64,000 bases of DNA from Streptomyces atratus (GTDB lineage Bacteria; Actinomycetota; Actinomycetes; Streptomycetales; Streptomycetaceae), in NCBI RefSeq assembly GCF_900119365.1, contig NZ_FPJO01000020.1, positions 62,001-126,000 of the forward strand, given 5' to 3'. Positions within the stretch are counted from its first letter, which is position 1. Each line of letters opens with the position of its first letter. A model generated the notes under the pieces. That model did not search any database, was not told the DNA's origin, and worked only from the letters and a program-made list of their open reading frames with translations. Positions 48,047-55,413 of the stretch are shown here, in pieces. Made by a program: the position numbers and the translations under genes.

Positions 48047-48589
48047 TCAGAGACGGCGCCGGAACTCGGCAGCGAACTGCGGGGCGCCTCCCGCGTCCAG
48101 CCGGTCCAGCAGCCCGTGCAGGTCGCGGGGCTCCCGCCGGTAGGAACCCGCCTGCGTGCGCAGAACGGAGTTCATCTCCACCGGGGCGAGATCGAGCATG
48201 TCCAGCAGGAAGTCGTCGGGGCGCATCACCTCGATCTCGTACGGATCCGAAGCCTCGGCCGGGAAGTCCTTCACGTTCAGCGTGACGACGGCATGCGCCT
48301 GGCCCCGGACCGCCGCCGCCAGCACATGCCGGTCCTTGGGGTCGTTCGCCATGGCGGGTATGAGCGCCTCGTATCCCGACACAAGGCTGTCGGGAAACGT
48401 GCCCGCCATCGCTTCGACGATTCCCTTGGCCTTCAAGGCCCCGATACGCTCGCCGACGTTCCTGGTCAGCTCATCCAGGATGTCGGTGGACCAGAGCGGT
48501 TCGTAGAGCTCGGCCTCGGCGAGTCTCAGCAATGTGTCCCTGAGGTAGTTCGGGAAGAGGACACAGGTGTCCAGGACGACGCGCTGCAC
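48047..48589 (-). CDS. PIN-domain toxin (VapC-like)
   Basis: A 180-aa PIN RNase candidate. Acidic residues are in MQRVVLDTCVLFPNYLRD (Asp7), WSTDILDELTRNV, NDPKDRHVLAAAVR and TLNVKDFP, matching the PIN metal site. The gene is 33 bp downstream of an excisionase-type antitoxin on the same strand. Its size and acidic tetrad suggest an active RNase; the RNA target is unknown. Confidence 0.8.
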   Translation of the reverse strand: MQRVVLDTCVLFPNYLRDTLLRLAEAELYEPLWSTDILDELTRNVGERIGALKAKGIVEAMAGTFPDSLVSGYEALIPAMANDPKDRHVLAAAVRGQAHAVVTLNVKDFPAEASDPYEIEVMRPDDFLLDMLDLAPVEMNSVLRTQAGSYRREPRDLHGLLDRLDAGGAPQFAAEFRRRL

Positions 48590-48622
48590 ATCGCTCCAGT
48601 CGGCTCGGGCGGATTCAGCTGA

Positions 48623-49069
48623 TCAGTTGTCGTAGAGACCGGCGTCCTCGGTCAGTCCGACCAGTTCGTCCAGTCCTCGGCGACGCTGCGAGCGTCTCTT
48701 CTCCTTGTAGTCGAGAACGTCGGCCAAGAGCACTCTGCGGTGCCTTCCCGGCCGAGAGAAGGGGATCCCGCCCTCATCGAGGATCTTGACGAACGTCGGC
48801 CGGCTGACTCCCAGGAGGTCGGCAGCCTCTTGCGTGGTCAGTGTGGTGTTCACCGGTGCGACCGTCACGGCCTTGCCCTCCGAAAGGGCCCGCACCACCA
48901 CCATCAGCGCCTCGTAGACCTCGGGGGGCAGCGTGCGCGTGGCGCCGTCGGGCCCGCGCAGCAGAGCCGGCTCCACAGCTTGCGGGGTCCGGTCCAGGAA
49001 GGCGCAGAGCTCGGCGATCTCCGCGCGGTGCTCGGGCAGCAGAGTGCGGTCTTCAGTAGTGCCGTGCAT
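48623..49069 (-). CDS. Excisionase-type HTH antitoxin
   Basis: A 148-aa protein with an N-terminal helical part and a MerR-like excisionase HTH (TTLTTQEAADLLGVSRPTFV, then GGIPFSRPGRHRRVLLADVL) at about residues 76-120. The acidic and aromatic tail (LVGLTEDAGLYDN) would plug the toxin. AAAGGAG eight bases before ATG 49069. It represses the promoter and neutralises the PIN toxin in known systems of this layout; here inferred from neighbourhood. Confidence 0.8.
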   Translation of the reverse strand: MHGTTEDRTLLPEHRAEIAELCAFLDRTPQAVEPALLRGPDGATRTLPPEVYEALMVVVRALSEGKAVTVAPVNTTLTTQEAADLLGVSRPTFVKILDEGGIPFSRPGRHRRVLLADVLDYKEKRRSQRRRGLDELVGLTEDAGLYDN

Positions 49070-49285
49070 GGCTCTGTCTCCTTTGAGAGTAGACCCAGCA
49101 TCGCACAATTCGAAAGAAACGCAAGCGACGTGATCGGCGGAGGCTCAGACCCCCCGGGCCCATGCCCCCGGGCTGCGCCCAATCAGGGATTCGAACCGGC
49201 CGGACGGCGGCCCGGGGCCCGCTCAACGGCCGACGGAGCGCCAGATGTGGCCCGGGACCGTCCGCGCGGCTTCGTCCATGTCGAT

Positions 49286-49906
49286 GTGGCGCCCCTCGTG
49301 CTGCTCGCGGGCGGCACGACCATGCTTTCCTGGCCCGACGCACTTTGCGAGGCGCTCGCTCGCGGCGGACGTCACGCCGTGCGCTACGACCTGCGCGACT
49401 CCGGCACGTCGACGACCGTCGACCCCGAGGCGCCGGGGTACACATTGTGGAACCTGGCCGCCGATGCCGCCGCGCTGGAACGGGCGGTGGTCAACGTCCT
49501 GGACAACGCGGTCAAGTTCAGCCCGTCCCGCGGCACGATCGAGGTCGCCCTGCGCGGCGGCGAGCTGACCGTACGGGACCAGGGCCCCGGCATCCCCGCC
49601 GACGAACTCCCCCACGTCTTCGAACGCTTCTGGCGCTCCCCGTCCGCCCGCCAGCTCCCCGGCTCGGGCCTGGGCCTGTCCATCGTCGCCCGCACGGTCC
49701 AGCAGTCGGGCGGCGAGATCACCCTGCGCCCGGCGGCGGACGGCCCGGGCACGGTCGCCTCGATCCGGCTGCCGGGGGCGCCGCAGCCGCCGCCGGGGCT
49801 GCGGTGCGAAGGGAAGAGTGCGCCCCTCACCCACGGCCCACTTTGTCCTGGCAAGAATACTTATCGACCTGCTCGGTTGTGGGTTTGTAATCGCCCTTTT
49901 TATTGA
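49286..49906 (+). pseudogene. Chimeric frame: alpha/beta-hydrolase fragment fused to kinase ATPase domain
   Basis: From GTG 49286 (or ATG 49322) the frame reads a hydrolase-type start (LVLLAGGTTMLSWPDALCEA, then VRYDLRDSGTSTTVDPEAPG). At 49467 it joins in frame to the duplicated histidine-kinase ATPase domain (LERAVVNVLDNAVKFS and onward). N, G1 and G2 boxes are intact. The hydrolase part has no nucleophile elbow, and the kinase part has no His. It then runs 34 codons into unrelated sequence, overlapping the next gene's end by 80 bp. No good ribosome site was found. It is a fusion made by recombination at CCGCCGCGCTGG; function is doubtful but not impossible. Confidence 0.75.
49467..49801 (+). 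repeat. 335-bp direct duplication, copy 2
   Basis: Near-identical copy of 47685-48019, 1.45 kb downstream of it. It begins within a shared CCGCCGCGCTGG and ends at the last codon region of the kinase gene. It lies beyond the toxin-antitoxin pair. Confidence 0.95.
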
Positions 49907-50672
49907 TCGAGTGGAAAATCGAGGCGAAATCGATATCCCATTTGCCCGAATTCATGTACCGCTTGAGTTCCTCTTTGATCTTCTCGCACCCGTCACGATG
50001 CCCCTTGGGCAGCGCGATGCCGTAGTACTGGAAAGTTCCGGATTTCGGCTTCACGACTTCCAGACTCTTGTCCTCCTGCGCGAATCCCTGAAGCAACAAC
50101 GTGTCTGTGAAAACGGCGTCCACGCCTTGTTTCTTGGTCAGCTTCCGCACACAGTCCCCGGCATCACTCCCTTCGGCCGTCAGATATTTTGGAATTGCAC
50201 GGGATGCCGTGACACCGGAAGTCGTTCCGGGCCAGGTGCACACTCTTTTGTCCTTCAGGTCGGACACATCACGGATGCCTGGACGGTCTGCCTTGCGCAC
50301 CAGGATGCCCGAATGGGTCATGGCATACGGTCCCACGAAGTCGACGGCCGACTTACCGATCAAGCGGTCGTCGATGATCGAGAAAGTCGCCACGACGAGA
50401 TTATCCCTGCCGACAGCCGTCTGCCGTTCGTCGGATGGCACGGCAAAGAACTTGGGTTCTTTGCCCAGCGCACCAGCGGCCATGTAGGCGATCCTGATGT
50501 CGAATCCGGTGTACGCACCATACGTACCGTTCCTGTAACCAGTCCCGGGCTGGTCGACCTTTACTCCGATATGAACCTCCTCGGTTGCGGGCCACTCGTC
50601 CGACCCGCACCCGGAGGTCGCTGCGAGAAAAAACAGACCGCAACCTGCCAGGGCAATCCGGGACAATCCCAT
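49827..50672 (-). CDS. Solute-binding lipoprotein of the three-gene unit
   Basis: A 281-aa exported lipoprotein, start ATG 50672 after AGGAGAAGGAGAAGG. Signal and lipobox (LFFLAATSGC) precede a periplasmic binding-protein type II fold, as in amino-acid ABC transporters and receptors (GYRNGTYGAYTGFDIRIAYM, TFSIIDDRLIGKSAVDFVGP and DLKDKRVCTWPGTTSGVTAS). No ABC ATPase or permease is nearby, so a sensory role is more likely than transport. GC is clearly lower than the core. It is the last gene of the unit; 14 bp separate it from the membrane gene. Confidence 0.85.
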   Translation of the reverse strand: MGLSRIALAGCGLFFLAATSGCGSDEWPATEEVHIGVKVDQPGTGYRNGTYGAYTGFDIRIAYMAAGALGKEPKFFAVPSDERQTAVGRDNLVVATFSIIDDRLIGKSAVDFVGPYAMTHSGILVRKADRPGIRDVSDLKDKRVCTWPGTTSGVTASRAIPKYLTAEGSDAGDCVRKLTKKQGVDAVFTDTLLLQGFAQEDKSLEVVKPKSGTFQYYGIALPKGHRDGCEKIKEELKRYMNSGKWDIDFASIFHSINKKGDYKPTTEQVDKYSCQDKVGRG

Positions 50673-50686
50673 CCTTCTCCTTCTCC

Positions 50687-51433
50687 TCACAGAAGCCACC
50701 ATTCATGGTCGTGTAGGACGGCAGAGTCGAATCGGAGGTTCAACCGGCAGTTCTCACCGGATTTCGACGTATCGACCACGGCCCGCAATTTGACATGTTC
50801 GCGAGCACCATGCAGGTTGATGTCGCCCACGTTTTCATTTTCCAGTTTGACCGCCTCATCCTTCAGGGGCTTGCCGTCCACAACAGGCATCACCGAGACA
50901 GTCGACTCAACGTCACACATATCGCCGAAAAGCTGGTCCTCGATAAAAACCTTTATCCGGAGATGCGAACGAGAAGAGGCCGCGTCCACGGTCATCTCGG
51001 CCTCATCCAGGCTCCCCATTGGCCCGTCACTCTGGACGACGATGTGCGCGTCCAGGTCACCGTGGTCGGCCAGCAATTTGTATGAACCGGCCGCGAGTGC
51101 CGCGCTCCCCACAGCAGCGGCGACCAGTCCGACGAATGCGACGAGCCGTTTCCTCGCTCCGTCGCAGGCGAACCAGAGGCAGACCACAGATGTGATCGCG
51201 CAAAGGATCAGCAATACGCAGTAGAAGACGTACTGGGCTTTGGACGCCTCGGGAGCCATAACAATTCCGACCGAGGCTCCAGCGACGCCGGCGATCAGCA
51301 CCACAGCCTGAGCCCAGACACCACCGAACTTCACATACTGGCTGCCCGAACCGGTGTTGAAGGCGTTGCTGCCACCCTTCGCCTCAACCTGCGTCCGATG
51401 CGGGGGCAGGTCGGCCCCTCTTTCACCATTCAT
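50687..51433 (-). CDS. Membrane protein with N-terminal GSGxQ motif
   Basis: A 248-aa protein. Residues 21-37 carry GSNAFNTGSGSQYVKFG before three membrane helices (about 40-60, 66-92, 96-118). The positive loop CDGARKRL between helices 2 and 3 predicts N-terminus inside and the 130-aa C-terminal domain outside. That domain is beta-rich with one Cys pair (GDMCDVEST, GENCRLNLR). The ATG overlaps the upstream stop (TGATG), so translation is coupled. The motif is shared with the partner protein's C-terminus. No family is recognised. Confidence 0.75.
   Translation of the reverse strand: MNGERGADLPPHRTQVEAKGGSNAFNTGSGSQYVKFGGVWAQAVVLIAGVAGASVGIVMAPEASKAQYVFYCVLLILCAITSVVCLWFACDGARKRLVAFVGLVAAAVGSAALAAGSYKLLADHGDLDAHIVVQSDGPMGSLDEAEMTVDAASSRSHLRIKVFIEDQLFGDMCDVESTVSVMPVVDGKPLKDEAVKLENENVGDINLHGAREHVKLRAVVDTSKSGENCRLNLRFDSAVLHDHEWWLL
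51323..51373 (-). other. Shared 17-residue motif, membrane protein copy
   Basis: Encodes GSNAFNTGSGSQYVKFG. Nine of 17 residues match the copy at 51436-51486 (G, A, N, G, S, G, Q, V, F in register). Confidence 0.7.
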
Positions 51434-51774
51434 CAGTTGAACGTGACGTTCTGGTCTCCGGAGCCACTGTTGACTGCACTCTTTCCGCCGCTGACCGTGA
51501 CCGTCGTCTGATGGCTCAGGGATTTCAACTCACCCAGGACGGCATCCAGCTCTTCCGATGAAAGTCTCGTCAGGGCGGTCGCCAGCCGTTGCTCACGCTC
51601 GTCGTCGCCCTGATCCTCCAGAGCCTGCGCCAGTCCGGGTTCGACCTCACCTCCACGACGGCTCAGCACTCCCCTGACACGGCTGACCATCTCCGGCCAG
51701 GGCACGCTGCCGATGAGACCGACAAGAGCATTTACGCCCGTCGTAACTGCAATCGCTCCGAGGTCCTCACTCAC
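51433..51774 (-). CDS. Small cytosolic protein with C-terminal GSGxQ motif
   Basis: Start GTG 51774 is preceded by GGGAG at five bases; ATG 51822 would add 16 residues without a ribosome site. The 113-aa product has a hydrophobic helix (LGAIAVTTGVNALVGLIGSV), then PWPEMVSRVRGVLSRRGG as in many Streptomyces conflict-type proteins, an amphipathic helix pair (LTRLSSEELDAVLGELKSLS) and the final motif GKSAVNSGSGDQNVTFN. It has no signal peptide. It is the first gene of the unit. Related Asn/Gly motifs act as amyloid signalling tags in bacterial NLR systems (BASS/PP type); that link is inference. Confidence 0.7.
   Translation of the reverse strand: MSEDLGAIAVTTGVNALVGLIGSVPWPEMVSRVRGVLSRRGGEVEPGLAQALEDQGDDEREQRLATALTRLSSEELDAVLGELKSLSHQTTVTVSGGKSAVNSGSGDQNVTFN
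51436..51486 (-). other. Shared 17-residue motif, cytosolic protein copy
   Basis: Encodes GKSAVNSGSGDQNVTFN, the extreme C-terminus of the first gene. It resembles RHIM/PP-type amyloid motifs only loosely: G, N, Q and aromatic spacing. Confidence 0.7.
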
Positions 51775-51969
51775 TTCAACTCCCGTGATGTATAGATTTG
51801 TTGCATCCCACGCTAGGCCCATTGTCCGGGGCTGGTACGGGAAAGCAGTCCGAACCGCGAGCAGTTTTCAGCCGAAATCGCATCGCGCTGCAGGGCCCAT
51901 ACGCGGCTCTGCCGGCCGTCGGCGCACTACACATGGGCTCTCGGCGGCATACAGCCCCGTCGGGCCTTG

Positions 51970-52863
51970 TCAGACCCCGAGGTTGCGCCTGATCAGCGAC
52001 TCCACCAGTCCCGAGCGGGTGGCGGGGAAGTCCAGCGGGACGATGCCGAGGCCCGTCCAGCCGGATGCCTCCGAGCCGTCCAGAAACGACTGCACCTGCG
52101 GGTTGAGCCGGTCCGCGTTCCAGCGCGGTGGCATCAGGGCGGCCGTGCTGACGTAGTTCATGTACAGCTTCCCGGGCTGCTGGGCGGCCTTGCGGAACTG
52201 GGCCTCGATCTTGGGGTACTTGGCGAACGGCTCCGCCATGTAGTCGTCCTGGATGTCGAAGAGTTCCGGGTCGGCGTAGCGGACCCCGGGCAGCCCGCCG
52301 TTGTCGGCCAGCAGCACGACCTTGCCGCGCGCCTCACCCAGCGAGGGCAGCACCGGGTCGATGCGGAACAGAGGGCGCCAGCCCCTGTTGTCGAGGTAGT
52401 CGTCGAAGACCGCCCGGAACGCCGCGTCGCTCTCCTCCGAGTACTCCTGCTTGACCCGCATCAGCACGGTCTCGGTGGGGTGGGCCGCCAGGAAGTCCCA
52501 GCAGGCGCCGAGCACGTCGCCGAACATCAGGTTCTGGTACGAGGCGCCGTGGTGGATGGCGAACGAGTCACCGGTGATCCGGCACCGTACGTCGAGGAAG
52601 CGGATGCCGCTGTTCAACTGCTCGCCGATGGTGGTGTTCTGGCACTCGGTCCAGGGTCCGCCGTAGCGGGCGCCGGAGTCGTGCGAGCCGGGGATCGTGA
52701 GGCGTTGCAGCGCGGTGGCGCCGGGGACGGCTCCCATCCAGTCCTGGGTGGTGAGGGCCTGGCGGTCGGCGGCGCCTGCGGGGCCCGTACCGATGAGCAC
52801 GGTGGCGGTGGCGGCGAGGGCGCCGGCCAGGAAGTTCCGGCGGGTGGCGGTGTACGGGCTCAT
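51970..52863 (-). CDS. Secreted phosphatidylinositol-specific phospholipase C
   Basis: A 297-aa protein with a Tat-type signal (ATRRNFLAGALAATATVLIG). It has the TIM-barrel PI-PLC X-region. Catalytic His are in TIPGSHDSGARYG and FAIHHGASYQNLMF, and the substrate Arg/Asp set is in RFLDVRCRITGD. It cleaves phosphatidylinositol to cyclic inositol phosphate and diacylglycerol outside the cell. It follows the three-gene unit on the same strand, at least 100 bp upstream of it, and is probably independent. Confidence 0.88.
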   Translation of the reverse strand: MSPYTATRRNFLAGALAATATVLIGTGPAGAADRQALTTQDWMGAVPGATALQRLTIPGSHDSGARYGGPWTECQNTTIGEQLNSGIRFLDVRCRITGDSFAIHHGASYQNLMFGDVLGACWDFLAAHPTETVLMRVKQEYSEESDAAFRAVFDDYLDNRGWRPLFRIDPVLPSLGEARGKVVLLADNGGLPGVRYADPELFDIQDDYMAEPFAKYPKIEAQFRKAAQQPGKLYMNYVSTAALMPPRWNADRLNPQVQSFLDGSEASGWTGLGIVPLDFPATRSGLVESLIRRNLGV

Positions 52864-52902
52864 GCGGGAAGTGCCTCCGTCTGCCGTGGGGGGTCCGGGA
52901 AG

Positions 52903-53259
52903 TCAGCCGTCAGAGTATGACGGGTGCACGTCACTACAGGAACCCGGGCGAACGGTCCACTCGATCCAGGCGCCCCGGTGACTCAGCGAGAAGCCGCAGG
53001 GTTCGCCGCGATGGAGCGCGCCGACAGCGCCGACGCATCCGCCGCCGTCGACCCAACTCAGCGCCCGATGGCGCTCCATGGGCGGCAGAGCGGCGGCCAG
53101 CGCCCGCACGTTCAGCCGGATGAAGCGGATGGCCTCGGCGGGGTCGAGAGCCATGTGCCGGGACACCTCGGCGATCTCGTCCGCCTCCATCATGCGGTAG
53201 GTGACCCGCTCGCACCAGAACACGCGCGTTGCGGTCGGTGCGGGTTGTTGCTCGCGCAC
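52903..53259 (-). CDS. Hypothetical protein, 118 aa
   Basis: A soluble protein starting MREQQPAPTATRVFWCERVT. The central helix (ALDPAEAIRFIRLNVRALAA) and the terminal strands (HRGAWIEWTVRP) are compact. It lies in the neighbourhood of the Scr1/DUF397 cluster and may belong to it. No family is recognised. A TTGATA/TAGCTT promoter pair about 170 bp upstream (53435-53469) could drive it. Confidence 0.6.
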   Translation of the reverse strand: MREQQPAPTATRVFWCERVTYRMMEADEIAEVSRHMALDPAEAIRFIRLNVRALAAALPPMERHRALSWVDGGGCVGAVGALHRGEPCGFSLSHRGAWIEWTVRPGSCSDVHPSYSDG

Positions 53260-53570
53260 GGGGATGCCTCCTGACGCTGCATCGGGACCGTCCCGCGCCT
53301 GCGGCCGGCGTGACGAGCGGCAGGCGCGGGGCGACCCTTCGAGACCCCGCTCAACTGGCGCAGCGCTGAACGGAGTTGGGCACCCCGGACACCGGCCACC
53401 GAAGACCGGTCCAACCGGGACGCACCCCGAAGCTAGCGCTTTGCGTGAGCCCGTATCAAGTGTTTGATATCTAACGAGTGAGATGAATATCCGCCACAGA
53501 TGAGATGTGACGGCAGCGGGCGACTCCCACCTGCGCCGGTGGGAGCCGCCCGAAGCGAGAGCGTGACAGC
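53260..53570. other. Regulatory stretch with an AT-rich palindrome
   Basis: 311 bases without a gene. It contains a 16-bp palindrome TATCAAGTGTTTGATA (53454-53469) that stands out in GC-rich DNA. On the minus strand its TTGATA is followed 18 nt later by TAGCTT, a plausible promoter for the 118-aa gene. Nothing else is seen. Confidence 0.45.
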
Positions 53571-53765
53571 TCAGGCCAGATCGTCGAACTCGCCTTCCTT
53601 CGCGCCAGCGAGGAAGGCGCGAAGCTTTGCACGGCTCGTACGGATGATCACGTCCGGATTGTCACTCTCGCGCATGAGGATCTCGCCACCGCATTCGGCG
53701 AGTTCCAGGCAGTTGTCACCGTCGGCGTCGGCCGACTTGGACGACTTTCGCCACTGAATTTCCAT
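53571..53765 (-). CDS. DUF397 protein
   Basis: A 64-aa protein starting MEIQWRKSSKSADADGDNCL, with the DUF397 pattern W-R-K-S-S-x-S-x3-G-D-N-C-L-E-L. It lies 13 bp downstream of an Scr1-type XRE regulator on the same strand, the standard DUF397/XRE pairing of Streptomyces. These pairs resemble toxin-antitoxin modules (BldB/AbaA-like families), but the activity of this one is unknown. Confidence 0.9.
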   Translation of the reverse strand: MEIQWRKSSKSADADGDNCLELAECGGEILMRESDNPDVIIRTSRAKLRAFLAGAKEGEFDDLA

Positions 53766-53778
53766 GATTCTCACGCCT

Positions 53779-54630
53779 TCACACTTGCTCTGCGACTTCC
53801 TTGATGAAGTCTCTCGAACTCTGCGGATCGAGCGATCGCCCTTCCGTCCGGTCGAGCACCGCCCGAAAGACCTGGAGCCGCGCCTCGGCGTCGACGAACC
53901 CAGAACCCAGTAGGGCATCCGTCTGCACGGTGTCGAGCTGCGGAACCGGACCGTAGACATAGTGGGTCGAACTACCGGCGTTCGGGAAGCCACCCACCGC
54001 GAACGGGATCACCCGCACGGTGACATTGTCGCGTTCCGACTCCTTCAGAAGGTGCTCAAGCTGCCCACGCGCCACCCTGCGCCCGCCGAACTGCATTCGC
54101 AGGGCCGCTTCGTGGACCAGGAACGTGCAGGCGGGCGGGTCCGACCGGTCGAGAACATCCCTCCGCCTCAATCGGTGCGAGATCCTGCGCCGGAGACTCG
54201 CCGGGCTCGGCGCCGGCAGAGATTCCGAGTAGACGGCACGCACGTAGTCCTCGGTCTGAAGCAAGCCGGGCATATGCATGATCTGAACCGACCGGAAACC
54301 CGCCGCGTGATGCTCCAGCTCCGCCAGGTCGAGCGCGCTCCCGGAAAGCTCGCCGCGGTAGTCCTCCCACCACCCCTTTATCCGCTCCTCGGCCATGTCC
54401 GCGAGTGCGTCGACATAGGCCTCGTCGGAGCACGCGTAGTGCCCGGCCCACGTGCGCACCCGCGCACCGCTCACTCCGAACCGCCCCGATTCGGTGTTGC
54501 TGATCGTGGTCCGGTCCGTGCCCAGCAGGGCTGCGGCCTCGGTTGGCGTCAGACCGGCGTGCTCACGCATCTTGCGCAGCTCCGCACCCAGTCGGCACTG
54601 CCGCGCGGTAGGGGGCTTCCTCGGTGGCAT
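53779..54630 (-). CDS. Scr1/AbaA-type XRE regulator
   Basis: A 283-aa protein. HTH at residues 12-70 (CRLGAELRKMREHAGLTPTE, then LLGTDRTTISNTESGRFGVS), then the DUF5753-type C-terminal domain (RSVQIMHMPGLLQTEDYVRA, NVTVRVIPFAVGGFPNAGSS). ATG 54630 has GAGGAGA upstream. This family couples with DUF397 partners and an ATPase, both present here. It controls development or antibiotic genes in S. coelicolor; the ligand is unknown. Divergent from the ATPase gene. Confidence 0.9.
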   Translation of the reverse strand: MPPRKPPTARQCRLGAELRKMREHAGLTPTEAAALLGTDRTTISNTESGRFGVSGARVRTWAGHYACSDEAYVDALADMAEERIKGWWEDYRGELSGSALDLAELEHHAAGFRSVQIMHMPGLLQTEDYVRAVYSESLPAPSPASLRRRISHRLRRRDVLDRSDPPACTFLVHEAALRMQFGGRRVARGQLEHLLKESERDNVTVRVIPFAVGGFPNAGSSTHYVYGPVPQLDTVQTDALLGSGFVDAEARLQVFRAVLDRTEGRSLDPQSSRDFIKEVAEQV

Positions 54631-54875
54631 CAACCTCTCCTCTTGTCGAAACCCAGTCTGGCCGCATCCCTCGAAGGGGTCCACTTCTAGCAAAAATTAT
54701 GGGTTTGCCCACAACACTTGATACGCCCACGCTACCGTTCTCACACACCGCGCCGCACGCCGGTAAACCCGAAGTGCAGCCGTACGCCCGCGTGTTGACC
54801 CACGTCCGCGTACGGCCATCGCCACGGACGGCGAGCGACGCGCCCGTTCGCACCACACCGCGTTGGGAGAACGAC

Positions 54876-55346
54876 ATGACCCACGTCCACGCCACCGCAT
54901 ACTCCTCGCCACCAGACCCGCAGGGCGGCGAGAACTACCGGCTCGCCCTGCCGAACACGTCCAGCGCCGCGAAACTCTCGCGCGACTTCATCGCATCGCT
55001 GCTCACCGTCAGCAGACACCGCGGTCTTGTCGACGACGCGCGCCTGTGTGTCACGGAGTTGGTCACCAACGCCCACCGGCACACGCGCACGTCCCTGATC
55101 CGGGTCGGCGTGACCGTGCAGCGCAAACAGGTCACGATCTCCGTCGCGGACGACGACCACTGGGCCCTTCCCGAACCACCGGCCTTCCGCGAAGTACGCG
55201 AAGAGGCGCGCGAACGGGAGGGCGGGCGGGGGCTGTTGATCGTGGAGCAGCTGGCGCTCGCCTGGGGGATGACCGTGCTGGGCGGCTGCTTCCCGTACCG
55301 GAAGGCGGTCTGGTTCACGCTCGCCCGAGCCGGGTCGGCGCCCTGA
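54876..55346 (+). CDS. HATPase anti-sigma-like (RsbW-type) protein
   Basis: A 156-aa GHKL ATPase. N box ELVTNAHRHTRTS is at about residue 66, and the G2-like GGRGLLIVEQLAL at about 115. The central region (VADDDHWALPEPPAFREVRE) replaces the usual G1. Such proteins phosphorylate STAS partners or work with DUF397/XRE pairs, both adjacent. The ATG follows GGGAGA. A terminator hairpin follows 18 bp after the stop. Confidence 0.85.
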   Translation: MTHVHATAYSSPPDPQGGENYRLALPNTSSAAKLSRDFIASLLTVSRHRGLVDDARLCVTELVTNAHRHTRTSLIRVGVTVQRKQVTISVADDDHWALPEPPAFREVREEAREREGGRGLLIVEQLALAWGMTVLGGCFPYRKAVWFTLARAGSAP

Positions 55347-55364
55347 ACCGCCCGGGCACGCAGA

Positions 55365-55392
55365 AGGGCGGTGGGCCCGCCGGCCCACCGCC
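55365..55392. terminator. Bidirectional terminator
   Basis: Perfect 12-bp arms GGGCGGTGGGCC and GGCCCACCGCCC with a CGCC loop, between the convergent ATPase and 5'-nucleotidase genes. Confidence 0.85.
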
Positions 55393-55413
55393 CCGCTCAC
55401 CCGCGTACGGGAG

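Noticed and set aside
49181..49200. T-loop-like sequence (GGTTCGAATCC on the minus strand) suggesting a tRNA or att site
   Set aside because: No T-stem, acceptor or anticodon arm can be formed around it and no second copy was seen.
49286..49906. Functional stand-alone sensor kinase
   Set aside because: No phospho-acceptor histidine, membrane segment or ribosome site; treated as a chimeric pseudogene.
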